The notes beneath the pieces are model-generated. The model had not been told where the DNA came from. It saw only the letters and a program-made list of their open reading frames with translations, and did no database searches. Positions 8,662 to 17,795 of a DNA stretch of 64,000 nucleotides are shown here, piece after piece. The position numbers were made by a program, and so were the translations under genes. The stretch comes from UBA1672 sp050633505 (GTDB lineage Bacteria; Pseudomonadota; Alphaproteobacteria; Micavibrionales; Micavibrionaceae), in assembly GCA_050633505.1 (NCBI GenBank), contig JBOEGQ010000004.1, forward strand, positions 605,446-669,445, read 5' to 3'. Within the stretch, counting starts at the first letter, position 1. Every line of letters starts with the position of its first letter.

Positions 8662-11600
8662 CTAAAAAACATTGATATTTCCACTTTCGACCAAGGCCTG
8701 AACATCCATGTTTTGCAAGCCTTCCAAGGCGACAAGATCAACGGCATTATTGGCATCACCAGACCCACTGACATCGACAGATAAAACTGTTCCGCCATTT
8801 ACATCACGACTGAATATGAAGTCGTCAATCGCCTGTTGAGTCGGATCATAATTCTGAATTAACCCTGCCAGATCAAGGACATCTCCTTCGCCTGCGCTAA
8901 AGTCACGAATAACATCTACACCTTGGTTCACAGCATTTTGTACAAATGTATCCGCGCCAGAGCCGCCACTAATCACATCATCGCCACTGCCGCCATCAAT
9001 GATGTCATCGCCTTCTTGACCATAAATTTGATCATCACCTGCCCCACCATAGAGCATATCATCACCGCCTTGACGCCCGTCACCAGAGTCATCTGTGCTT
9101 TCCTCTGCAAGCTCGTCAGCATGGTTACGAATGTAATCAACTGTTTCATCTCTCGACCAGTCAGGATCACTTGCGCTTTGACCATCTTCAAGATCATCAA
9201 ACACCTGCCAACCGGCACCATCTGTTGTATTCAACCCGTGATCATCAGCCAGAGAATCTGTATTCACGCTATCGCCAAAGATAACATCATCACCTGAACC
9301 ACCCTCGATCACATCATCACCGACATCGGCAAGATTATTAAGCGGGCTTGTATCTTTGAAAACCACACTTAAATCAGATGGATCATCAATATTAAGCGCG
9401 TCACCATCACTATCCACCACATCAAGACGAGACATAATCGAATCAGATGCATTAATGCCAACGGCAATCACATCGTCACTCAAACCTTGTAATAGCCCAA
9501 CATCGTCCGAGCCATCAGATCCTGTGATTTCCTCCATAACTGTATTACCAGAGCTGTCATAACGAATATTGCCCAGATCATCGATATATTTATTCGGATG
9601 ACCGTCTGAGATAAAATACGTCGTTGTAATTGCATCGCCACCAATCGGATCACCACTTTGCAACCAAGTATTCGCCTCAATTAACGGAGATTCATAATTG
9701 GTGTATCCACTACCTGTTAATGTTTCAAGATAGGCAAGCGCATCTGTCAGGCCACTGGAATCCGTGACAGAGAATGTACCACTCGGCTTCACATCCGTTG
9801 CAAACGGAGTGATATGAACCTTAATATCTCCATTTTGATAAGAGCCAAATTCGTTAAGGAGGCCTTCAACACTATCTTTCAGAATAGATATTTTGGATGT
9901 TGGGTCGCTTGCACTACCCATAGATCCTGACACATCGACAATGAAAACAAAGTTATAATCTTGTGTCTGCTGCTCCAAAGATGCGCCACCGACATCCCCA
10001 ATCAAGATATCACCGGCCTCAGAGCCTGAAATCACTCCATCTTCACCACCAATATGGTGCGGCGTATCAGATTTCGACGTATCATCTACATTCTCACCAA
10101 CAATTAATTCCGGATCTAACCCCTTGATTTTAAGGGTTGCAACATCACTATCACCATCTGCATCTGTTAAGGTATATTCAAAGGAATCACACACCTCTAC
10201 ATCATGCTCATAAGATGCCTTCACATCATTCAATAGGAAAGATGCCCCCTTATAATCCCCCTCATTCGTTGAATTCAGGTCAATCGACGCAATCGCCAAA
10301 TCACCATAGTCAGATGCATCAATTGTAAAACTAAAGTGCCCGTCCACAATTTCATTTGGTACAAATTGCTGTTCTGCATTAACCGTAGAGCCGTCTTCAA
10401 ATGTAATGACATAGTCAACACCATGATACCCCTGATTATTATTGCTTCCTATTTCTGCAATCGTAAGGGTTACACTTTGTGCATTTTGATCCATATCAAT
10501 GTTAAACGTTTCGCCTTTTGGCCAAACCTTCGCACTATCTCCGGCGTTGAGATTATCAATCCCAAGCCCACTACCATCTGCGGTATTAACCCATGTCAGA
10601 TCATAATCTCCATCATTGGCAACAGATACGGTAATACCGTCTTTTGTCAGGCTTTCCTGTATACCCGCAACATCTGCCTCAGACGGATTGAAATGCGATG
10701 ATGATGTAGACGTTCCACCCGTTCCATTCAATGTATAGGTATATGAACCATCAGAATAGATTTCCAATGTACCGAACATACCATCAATCGTAGCCGATCC
10801 ATCATCGGGTATATCAACACTATTTCCTTCGAATGATACGCTGGATACTGTATTCGCAACATCTTCCGACAGATGATCATTTGCAATGACATTGCCATCT
10901 ACACTGTTATCTTGCGTATCAAATTTAACACAATCATCTTTTGCAATTGGCCCATCATCCAGAACAGTAATTGTGATGGAGCCATCAATACTGTCTCCGT
11001 CAAAGTCTGTTGCCTGAATACCAAATTCCAGATCAATCGCATCATTCGGATCATTGGAATCCGGATGATCAAGCGTTCCTTCTAATACGAAATCATATGT
11101 ACCATCTGAGGCAATCGATAGCGTAAAGACATCTTCACCACCAGCAGTACCGGTATATGTCGCACTTGCCGTATCATATGTAATTATGACCGGAACACCA
11201 TTTGACGTGAGAGCCACCGAAGGAATATCACCATTCCCGGTAATACCACCTGCACCATCCTGACCGAAATTTGCCGTAATTTGACCGGAGACAGACGTAT
11301 CCCCACCATTCATATCCGTTTCATCGACCGAATTAGACTGCGCATCAATTGATATTGGCGCATCGTCGAAAACAGTAATTGTGACGTTACTTTGTGCCGT
11401 ATCACCATCAGAATCAGAAACTTGCACACCGAAATCCAATGTAATCGCATCATTGGCATCTGCGCCATCGGCATGATCAAACGGTAGAACTTGATTATAC
11501 TGATATTCCCCGGTTTGCGGATCAATCGTAAATGTGAAAACCACCTGACCATTTGCAACACCTTCATAACCGGAAGGCGTCGCCGTTACACTGACAGGGT

Positions 11601-12936
11601 ATCCACCTGAATTCAGATCGCCACCAGCCAAAGATCCTGTGCTTGAGAAATCACCACTTACCCCAACAGAGCCTGCCCCATCATCGCCAAAGTCAAAGTT
11701 CAGCACACCGCCTTCACTTAAAGCAAAGCCATCCGTTTCGTCCAAAGACTTCGCATCTGCAAAGATCTCTGGCAGATCATTAACTTCGGGCGGCGTTTCC
11801 CGCTCACCATCTTCTTCAACCAAACCAAGATCGTCACGGCGCTGTTCAATACCATATTGTAACTGTGTCGGGTCAATCGGCCCAACATCTTCAATATTAA
11901 TCACACCTTGGGCATCAAAACTACTTTGATAGCCATAACCACCACCGGATACAGATGTACCACCACTTCCTTCACCGGCTGCCGGCTCTACCTCTGCCAA
12001 CTCTTCTGCCGCTGCAGCTAAATCCTCTTGTGGGTGTGTATCTTCTATATTTGATTTTAAGGCATAGACCTCTTCTTGTGTTTCTTCATAAGACGCATCT
12101 TCCGAAGCATCCGCAGCAGGTTCGATCTGCGCCAGTTGCATTGCAAGATCATGTTCTAAGAACGCCATTTCCTGCGCGACCTGCGCGGAACCATCACCGC
12201 CTTGCCCTTGTGCATCGGCGTATTGTTCTTCCAATGCATTCATTCGTGCAACCAGCCCCTCAATAACCTGAAGAGCCGATAGAAATTCCGAGACATCTGT
12301 ATCCGAGGCATGCGCATCCCCGTTTAAGGCACCCTCAACCAAATCTTGCGCGCCTTGGAACGTAATCTGCGCACCATCTTCAAACGTCAGAGTAAGCGCA
12401 TCGCCTACTTCACCATGATGATGGGCAACTTCTTGCCCCTCTTCCATACTGAACTTTAAATCATATTTCTGTGAAACATCTAGCGGCACATCAAGCAAAT
12501 CACCCGCAAGTGGCTTTTCAATCGTACAAACACCTAAATCATTACAAAGCTCTGTATAAAGAGCCTGCGTATCAATTTGTCCGCCATCAGATAAGGCCAG
12601 ACAAACAGAACCATTCGCCAATGCCTCAAAATCGTCAATAACCAGCGTATTATCCGCACCACCTTGAGAAAATTTAATAACCAACGCACCGTCATTTCCC
12701 AACGAAACATCCTGGATATCATTCTGTCCAAAGGTTAGCGGCGTATCTTGAATATCGGAATGTCCTGCCTTCATCAGGGAAACATCTGTTTCAATCACAC
12801 TAGAGGCAAGTTCGGATGATGCAGATAAAGATGTCTCTATCGTGTGTACAGAACCACTCTCTGCAACACTTTGTTCATCAACACTATTCTTAGCCTGACT
12901 TTCTGTGCCCGCCTGATGATTATCCGGATAGTTCAT
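8662..12936 (-). CDS. Giant secreted adhesin with VCBS-like, VWA and RTX calcium-binding repeats
   Basis: This 1424-residue acidic protein has the architecture of LapA-like type I secreted adhesins. There is no Sec signal. Residues 1-150 form an N-terminal module, and 190-330 are Ala/Glu/Gln-rich. Three VCBS-like repeats of about 130-280 residues (each with a DDGP- or DDAP-type end) cover about 380-940. A von Willebrand A domain covers about 990-1200 with the metal site DVSGSMGS. RTX nonapeptides (GGSGDDVI, GGAGDDQIYG, DGGSGDDVISG) lie at about 1210-1225 and 1290-1330, and a type I secretion target domain ends in ESGNINVF. It probably binds surfaces or other cells. No type I transporter gene is in the window. 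Confidence 0.9.
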   Translation of the reverse strand: MNYPDNHQAGTESQAKNSVDEQSVAESGSVHTIETSLSASSELASSVIETDVSLMKAGHSDIQDTPLTFGQNDIQDVSLGNDGALVIKFSQGGADNTLVIDDFEALANGSVCLALSDGGQIDTQALYTELCNDLGVCTIEKPLAGDLLDVPLDVSQKYDLKFSMEEGQEVAHHHGEVGDALTLTFEDGAQITFQGAQDLVEGALNGDAHASDTDVSEFLSALQVIEGLVARMNALEEQYADAQGQGGDGSAQVAQEMAFLEHDLAMQLAQIEPAADASEDASYEETQEEVYALKSNIEDTHPQEDLAAAAEELAEVEPAAGEGSGGTSVSGGGYGYQSSFDAQGVINIEDVGPIDPTQLQYGIEQRRDDLGLVEEDGERETPPEVNDLPEIFADAKSLDETDGFALSEGGVLNFDFGDDGAGSVGVSGDFSSTGSLAGGDLNSGGYPVSVTATPSGYEGVANGQVVFTFTIDPQTGEYQYNQVLPFDHADGADANDAITLDFGVQVSDSDGDTAQSNVTITVFDDAPISIDAQSNSVDETDMNGGDTSVSGQITANFGQDGAGGITGNGDIPSVALTSNGVPVIITYDTASATYTGTAGGEDVFTLSIASDGTYDFVLEGTLDHPDSNDPNDAIDLEFGIQATDFDGDSIDGSITITVLDDGPIAKDDCVKFDTQDNSVDGNVIANDHLSEDVANTVSSVSFEGNSVDIPDDGSATIDGMFGTLEIYSDGSYTYTLNGTGGTSTSSSHFNPSEADVAGIQESLTKDGITVSVANDGDYDLTWVNTADGSGLGIDNLNAGDSAKVWPKGETFNIDMDQNAQSVTLTIAEIGSNNNQGYHGVDYVITFEDGSTVNAEQQFVPNEIVDGHFSFTIDASDYGDLAIASIDLNSTNEGDYKGASFLLNDVKASYEHDVEVCDSFEYTLTDADGDSDVATLKIKGLDPELIVGENVDDTSKSDTPHHIGGEDGVISGSEAGDILIGDVGGASLEQQTQDYNFVFIVDVSGSMGSASDPTSKISILKDSVEGLLNEFGSYQNGDIKVHITPFATDVKPSGTFSVTDSSGLTDALAYLETLTGSGYTNYESPLIEANTWLQSGDPIGGDAITTTYFISDGHPNKYIDDLGNIRYDSSGNTVMEEITGSDGSDDVGLLQGLSDDVIAVGINASDSIMSRLDVVDSDGDALNIDDPSDLSVVFKDTSPLNNLADVGDDVIEGGSGDDVIFGDSVNTDSLADDHGLNTTDGAGWQVFDDLEDGQSASDPDWSRDETVDYIRNHADELAEESTDDSGDGRQGGDDMLYGGAGDDQIYGQEGDDIIDGGSGDDVISGGSGADTFVQNAVNQGVDVIRDFSAGEGDVLDLAGLIQNYDPTQQAIDDFIFSRDVNGGTVLSVDVSGSGDANNAVDLVALEGLQNMDVQALVESGNINVF

Positions 12937-13192
12937 GTGCCTCTTACTCCAATGCTCTTATTATATTTTTCCCGTACCCCAAACTCAAAAGCCGCTAAAA
13001 ATTTTGCACTTTTAAGCCTCATATACATTGCTGGTGTCCCGCCAACGTGCCCACCATAATGAAAAAGCTTTAAAAAACTGTTACTTTTTCATTCACCTCA
13101 ACATATTTTTTATGAAAAACGCTGGGCATTAACTATTCATTATGACTTTCGGCGTAAATTTGTATGAACATAAGACAGTAAGAGACAAAATA

Positions 13193-13510
13193 ATGGGCAC
13201 AATATTTCAATTAGGATTAGACGGTATCGAAGCCATCAATAATGAACCGGTGGAGCGTACAGGATCAAATATGACCTTCTCCGGTAGCGGAGCAGATACG
13301 GAGCCGGACAATAGAAATGCCAGAGCATATTCATTTGATATAGGCGGTTTATCCGCAATGAATGAAGGCGATAAAATCACCAACCTGTCTACAGAAGACG
13401 GACAAGTTGCAGTGGTTCAGGATGCTTCACTTGAAGTGCACGATGTCCCTGGATACTCTAATGGTTTGGATAATCAAACGCCAACAAACACACCTATTCC
13501 GGGGTTATAA
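13193..13510 (+). CDS. Unknown small acidic protein
   Basis: The frame is open from an ATG at 13142, but the ATG at 13193 has AAGAGAC upstream and gives a 105-residue protein beginning MGTIFQLGLDGIEAINNEPV. It is acidic, rich in Asn, Asp, Gly and Ser, without cysteine or membrane segment, and ends in a proline/threonine tail (TPTNTPIPGL). The composition resembles secreted low-complexity proteins, and it is divergent from the RTX adhesin gene. No family is recognised. Function unknown. Confidence 0.5.
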   Translation: MGTIFQLGLDGIEAINNEPVERTGSNMTFSGSGADTEPDNRNARAYSFDIGGLSAMNEGDKITNLSTEDGQVAVVQDASLEVHDVPGYSNGLDNQTPTNTPIPGL

Positions 13511-13516
13511 TAATCC

Positions 13517-15022
13517 CTAATCATCGACATCGAACGATATGCCCTGCGCCAATGGTAATGCGCTGGAGAAGTTAACCGTGGAAGTCATACGCCGCATATA
13601 GGCCTTCCAGCTATCTGATCCACTCTCACGACCACCACCGGTTTCCTTTTCGCCACCAAACGCACCGCCTATTTCCGCGCCTGATGTGCCGATATTGATA
13701 TTGGCAATACCGCAATCACTTCCGGCCTCGGATGTGAACAGCTCTGCCTCTCTGATATCATTGGTAAAGATAGAAGATGACAACCCCTGCGGCACATCAT
13801 TTTGACGCGCAATGGCATCATCCAGATCATTATATTTAAAAATATAGAGTATAGGTGCAAATGTTTCCTCTTGCACGTTACTGTCATCGGGCATTTCAAC
13901 AATGGCTGGCTTCACATAGAACGCATTTGGATGTTCTTTCGCAAAAAGGCGTTCGCCGCCAATCACCTTCCCTCCATCCATATTTGCTCTATTTAGCGCA
14001 TCTTGCATTGCCAGAAATGCTTGCTCATCAATTAAGGGGCCGACCAATGTTTTTTCTTCTAATGGATTTCCAATCGATAAACTGGCATACGCCGCCTTAA
14101 TACGCGGCACGACATCCTGATAAACACGATCATGGACAAACAGGCGACGCGTCGTTGTACAACGTTGCCCACATGTGCCAACCGCGCCGAACACAATGCC
14201 CTGTAAGGCCAAATCAAGATCCGCACTTGGTGCAACAATAATTGCATTATTTCCACCAAGTTCCAGAATTGTTTTACCAAAGCGTTGCGCGACACGCGGG
14301 GCGACATCCCGCCCCATGGCTGTGCTTCCCGTTGCACTGATCAACGGCACACGTTTATCATCGACCAGAACCTCCCCAATATCACGCATACCGATCATAA
14401 GCTGTGATAGCCCGTCAGGTGCTTCACCACCAAAACGCGCACAAGCGCGCTCAAACAGTTTTTGACAGACAAGAGCCGTTACAGGGGTTTTCTCAGATGG
14501 CTTCCAAATAACACTATCACCACAAACAAGAGCCAAAGCCGCGTTCCATGCCCAGACAGCCACCGGAAAGTTAAAGGCACTGATAATACCAACAGGGCCT
14601 AGAGGTTGCCAAATCTCACGCATTTTATGAAGCGGGCGCTCCGATGCAATGGTTAAGCCATATAATTGACGGCTCAACCCGACTGCAAAATCGCAAATAT
14701 CAATCATTTCCTGAACTTCGCCGAGTCCCTCCTGATAAATCTTTCCGCATTCTAATGCCACAAGCGCGCCCAGCACCTCCTTGTTCTCACGAAGGATCTC
14801 ACCAAAAATACGTACCAGCTCCCCTCTACGCGGAGCAGGCACAATACGCCAATCCCGAAACGCCGCAACACTTTGTGCTATTTTTATATCAACATCCTGC
14901 ACTGTATCCATTGCGACGCTGGCAATTTTTTGTCCATCAACAGGAGAAAAAACATCAAGATTACCGTTCTCAAAATCCTGTATATCCAATCCCAGTTTTG
15001 AAAAAATATCGTGCGTGTTCAT
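13517..15022 (-). CDS. amaB: Aldehyde dehydrogenase family 7 (antiquitin/AmaB-like, aminoadipate semialdehyde dehydrogenase)
   Basis: This NAD-dependent dehydrogenase oxidises alpha-aminoadipate semialdehyde to 2-aminoadipate in lysine breakdown. The protein has 501 residues from the ATG at 15022, which has a GGAGGG ribosome site; an upstream in-frame ATG at 15052 is less likely. Key residues are Asn151 in SAFNFPVAVWAWN, Glu254 in LELGGNNA and the nucleophile Cys288 in GQRCTTTRR. The ISATGSTAMGR and GGAFGGEKETGGGRESGSD stretches are typical of family 7. The gene is divergent from an amino-acid dehydrogenase gene coupled to a DUF1338 gene, which supports lysine catabolism. Its product could also act on related omega-semialdehydes. 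Confidence 0.85.
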   Translation of the reverse strand: MNTHDIFSKLGLDIQDFENGNLDVFSPVDGQKIASVAMDTVQDVDIKIAQSVAAFRDWRIVPAPRRGELVRIFGEILRENKEVLGALVALECGKIYQEGLGEVQEMIDICDFAVGLSRQLYGLTIASERPLHKMREIWQPLGPVGIISAFNFPVAVWAWNAALALVCGDSVIWKPSEKTPVTALVCQKLFERACARFGGEAPDGLSQLMIGMRDIGEVLVDDKRVPLISATGSTAMGRDVAPRVAQRFGKTILELGGNNAIIVAPSADLDLALQGIVFGAVGTCGQRCTTTRRLFVHDRVYQDVVPRIKAAYASLSIGNPLEEKTLVGPLIDEQAFLAMQDALNRANMDGGKVIGGERLFAKEHPNAFYVKPAIVEMPDDSNVQEETFAPILYIFKYNDLDDAIARQNDVPQGLSSSIFTNDIREAELFTSEAGSDCGIANINIGTSGAEIGGAFGGEKETGGGRESGSDSWKAYMRRMTSTVNFSSALPLAQGISFDVDD

Positions 15023-15044
15023 GATCCCTCCATAGATTATGGCT

Positions 15045-15054
15045 TTGTACAAAT
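15045..15054. promoter_or_regulatory. Palindrome in the divergent amaB/dehydrogenase control region
   Basis: TTTGTACAAA is a perfect 10-bp palindrome in the 100-base gap between two divergent genes that appear to share one pathway. A related half (TTGTAC, ATTGTACC) recurs about 15 bases further. It is a candidate operator; no regulator gene is adjacent. Confidence 0.3.
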
Positions 15055-15122
15055 ACCCCTTTTATTGTACCGTAGTTTCATACAAACATCTAAAATATTT
15101 ATTCAATTAACAGGATGATATG

Positions 15123-16406
15123 ATGCCCATTTCTACCGCAAACGACTTTCACACAGAATTCACGGAACTAAAGCAACGCTTCATGATGATGGAAGCGGAA
15201 CTTGAGCTCACTATTCGTGACCCGCAACATGGCATTGAGGGGTTTGTCGTTGTTTGGAATACAAAAATTTGCGAAGGCGGCCCATTCGATCGCAACGGCG
15301 TTGGTATCGGCAAAGGCGGCACCCGTATTTTACCTGATTTAAAATTATCCGATATTAAACGTCTTGCACGCGCCATGGCAGAGAAAAATGCCGCCGCAGG
15401 GCTTCCCTTAGGTGGGGCAAAGTCAGGACTTGTCGCCGACTGTAATGCCGAAGATTATGAAGAGAAATGCCGCCGCTTTTATAAACGTGTACAAGATTCA
15501 GGCATCCTTGCAGAAGATGGGGGGATGTTTGGCGGGTTTGGCTATGATGTTGGATGTAAACCGCCCTTGAATGCAAAATGGGCATGCGAAGAACTGAAAA
15601 CGTACAATTCCTTCACTGGGAAAGCTGTTGAAGATGGCGGAACCGATTATGACAGACAAGGCATTGCAGGACTTGGCGTTGCAACAGCCGCAAAGAACCT
15701 TATTGAGCACCGCAAACAAGATATAGAAAACATACGCTTCGCAGTTCAGGGGCTTGGCGCGATGGGCGCCGCCGTTGCACAATATTTCACCGCGTATGGC
15801 GGAAAATTACATGTACTTTCCGATCCTAAATATAACGGAACATGGGTTTTCGAAAACAATGCATCACAAGATCTTATCGATGCGCTATTCCAACAAAATC
15901 AGGAGACAGCTCAATCCTTACTTTCAAAAGAAGGCACGCATATCTCAAAAGACCCGCAAGACGCCTTATATGAAGATGTCGATGTTATTTTCCCTTGCGC
16001 GCTTGAAGACACATTAACACGTGAAAATGCACATAAGGTCAAAGCGCCTTTCATCTGCGAAGGTGCAAATAACCCAACGACAGATGATGCGCATGAAATT
16101 CTATTTGCAAATGGTCAAATTGTTATTCCCGATATCATTGCCAACCCGGGCGGTATTATTGCCGCCTATGTCGAGCTATCGTTAGATATTACACCAGAAG
16201 AGAATGCCAAGACCCGAGGGAAAGTAAACGCCGCGAAAGACGAAACCATTCGGCGGATCAGTGCAAACACGATTGAGCTTTTGAATATGCTTGATAGATT
16301 AAATGTACGCCCCGACCTGATCGGCGATTATATGGCATACCGCAATATCTTTTACGGTATTCCGGCCTCTACGCACGAAGAAACAGGAGAAACCAATGCC
16401 GCATAA
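15123..16406 (+). CDS. Glu/Leu/Phe/Val-type amino-acid dehydrogenase
   Basis: This is an NAD(P)-dependent oxidative deaminase of the glutamate dehydrogenase superfamily. Of two adjacent ATGs (15120, 15123) the second is better spaced from AGGA, giving 427 residues. The catalytic lysine is in GLPLGGAKSG (about residue 100). The Rossmann motif VQGLGAMGAAVAQYF is near 215, and EGANNPTT and IANPGGIIAAYVE follow. It overlaps the next gene by 11 bases (the end reads ATGCCGCATAA), so the two are translationally coupled. Because that gene encodes a 2-oxoadipate dioxygenase and amaB is divergent, the natural substrate may be 2-aminoadipate rather than glutamate; this is inference. Confidence 0.85.
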   Translation: MPISTANDFHTEFTELKQRFMMMEAELELTIRDPQHGIEGFVVVWNTKICEGGPFDRNGVGIGKGGTRILPDLKLSDIKRLARAMAEKNAAAGLPLGGAKSGLVADCNAEDYEEKCRRFYKRVQDSGILAEDGGMFGGFGYDVGCKPPLNAKWACEELKTYNSFTGKAVEDGGTDYDRQGIAGLGVATAAKNLIEHRKQDIENIRFAVQGLGAMGAAVAQYFTAYGGKLHVLSDPKYNGTWVFENNASQDLIDALFQQNQETAQSLLSKEGTHISKDPQDALYEDVDVIFPCALEDTLTRENAHKVKAPFICEGANNPTTDDAHEILFANGQIVIPDIIANPGGIIAAYVELSLDITPEENAKTRGKVNAAKDETIRRISANTIELLNMLDRLNVRPDLIGDYMAYRNIFYGIPASTHEETGETNAA

Positions 16407-17739
16407 TAATACCCATATACCTTCAGATGATATACGCGCGCGCTTTTCTAAATCCATGTCAAAGATGTACCGCGAGGAAGTCCCCGCTTACGGTAGATTG
16501 CTTGACCTTGTGGCAGATATTAACCAATCTGTTCTGGATGCGAACCCTGCCCTCAAAACCAAATTAGAGGAAACAGATAATCTGGAACGCATCAACGAAG
16601 AACGCCATGGCGCCATACGCCTTGGCACGGCAAAAGAGTTACAAATGATCGCCCGCGTCTTTGGGGTTATGGGGATGCGCCCGGTGAGTTATTATGATTT
16701 GACACAGGCCAATGTCCCCGTACACTCAACGGCATTTCGTACCACAGACGCGAAGAGTCTTACACGATCCCCTTTTCGGGTTTTTTGCTCTCTTTTACGT
16801 ACAGAATTAATTGCAGATGATGACCTACGTACGCGGGCAGAAGAAATTCTGGCACAACGCGATATATTCACCCCCGCACTTCACACACTGGTTGAAAAGG
16901 CAGAAAAAAATGGCGGACTAAACGAAGTAGACACACAGAACTTTATTGAGCAAGCCACCTATACATTCAAATGGCATGAAGATGCGACAACTGATAAAGC
17001 ATTCTACGAAGCATTGAAAAATGCCGACCCCAGAGCAGCCGATATTGTTTGCTTTAAAGGGCCGCATATTAATCACTTAACACCCAGAACACTTGATATT
17101 GATATCATTCAAGATGACATGCCAAAGCGCGGAATGAATGCCAAAAACGTTGTTGAAGGCCCATCACCTAGCCGCAGTGTCTTACTAAGGCAAACATCAT
17201 TTAAGGCCTTAACCGAACAAGTGCGTTTTCATGGCGAGGCCGGCTCACACACCGCGCGTTTTGGTGAGATTGAACAGCGCGGCGCGGCACTGACGCCAAA
17301 GGGACGCGCATTATATGATGACATTCTATCTGAGGTGCGCGCCACAATTAAACCGGCGCTTGATGGATCTAACGCCGCAGAGTACATGAAAGTATTAGAA
17401 GAAAAATTTACACGTTTTCCTGCAACGGAAAATGAATGGCGTTTGCAAAAGCTTGCCTATTTTCAGTATTACGCAAAAGGCGACATTCCACCCAATAAAG
17501 ATCTGGAACAGCTTATTACAGATGGTCTTGTCGATTTTATTCCGATCACGTATGAAGATTTTCTTCCCGTTAGTGCCGCGGGGATATTCTCCTCTAATGC
17601 ATCAGATAAGACACGTCAAGACACCTTCCTAAGCTCTTCCAAAGACGATTTTGAAAAGGCCTTGGGACAAAAAGTCATATGCGAATTTGAAATGTATCAG
17701 GCCATGGAAAATACTTCTATTCGTGCCATATTTGGATAA
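16396..17739 (+). CDS. hglS: DUF1338 protein, HglS-type 2-oxoadipate dioxygenase/decarboxylase
   Basis: HglS is an Fe(II) enzyme that converts 2-oxoadipate with oxygen to D-2-hydroxyglutarate, a late step of lysine breakdown known from Pseudomonas putida and plants. The 447-residue protein shows the family motif PVHSTAFRT (His110 and Arg115), a second histidine in GPHINHLTPR and an acidic residue in RFGEIEQRGAALTPKGR. These make up the His-His-Glu metal site and a substrate arginine. The C-terminal PITYEDFLPVSAAGIF is also typical. It starts inside the end of the preceding dehydrogenase gene and is followed after 56 bases by uup. The assignment rests on motif and context together. Confidence 0.85.
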   Translation: MPHNNTHIPSDDIRARFSKSMSKMYREEVPAYGRLLDLVADINQSVLDANPALKTKLEETDNLERINEERHGAIRLGTAKELQMIARVFGVMGMRPVSYYDLTQANVPVHSTAFRTTDAKSLTRSPFRVFCSLLRTELIADDDLRTRAEEILAQRDIFTPALHTLVEKAEKNGGLNEVDTQNFIEQATYTFKWHEDATTDKAFYEALKNADPRAADIVCFKGPHINHLTPRTLDIDIIQDDMPKRGMNAKNVVEGPSPSRSVLLRQTSFKALTEQVRFHGEAGSHTARFGEIEQRGAALTPKGRALYDDILSEVRATIKPALDGSNAAEYMKVLEEKFTRFPATENEWRLQKLAYFQYYAKGDIPPNKDLEQLITDGLVDFIPITYEDFLPVSAAGIFSSNASDKTRQDTFLSSSKDDFEKALGQKVICEFEMYQAMENTSIRAIFG

Positions 17740-17795
17740 GCTCTTCCCCTATCTTCGTGAGTTTGCTACAAACGCGGGCAAGATAAGGGAACGAT

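Noticed and set aside
9356..12266. Several antisense frames of 60-120 codons opposite the RTX adhesin gene
   Set aside because: They are shadows of a repetitive acidic gene; translated products are low-complexity Thr/Ser/Pro or His-rich and lack ribosome sites.
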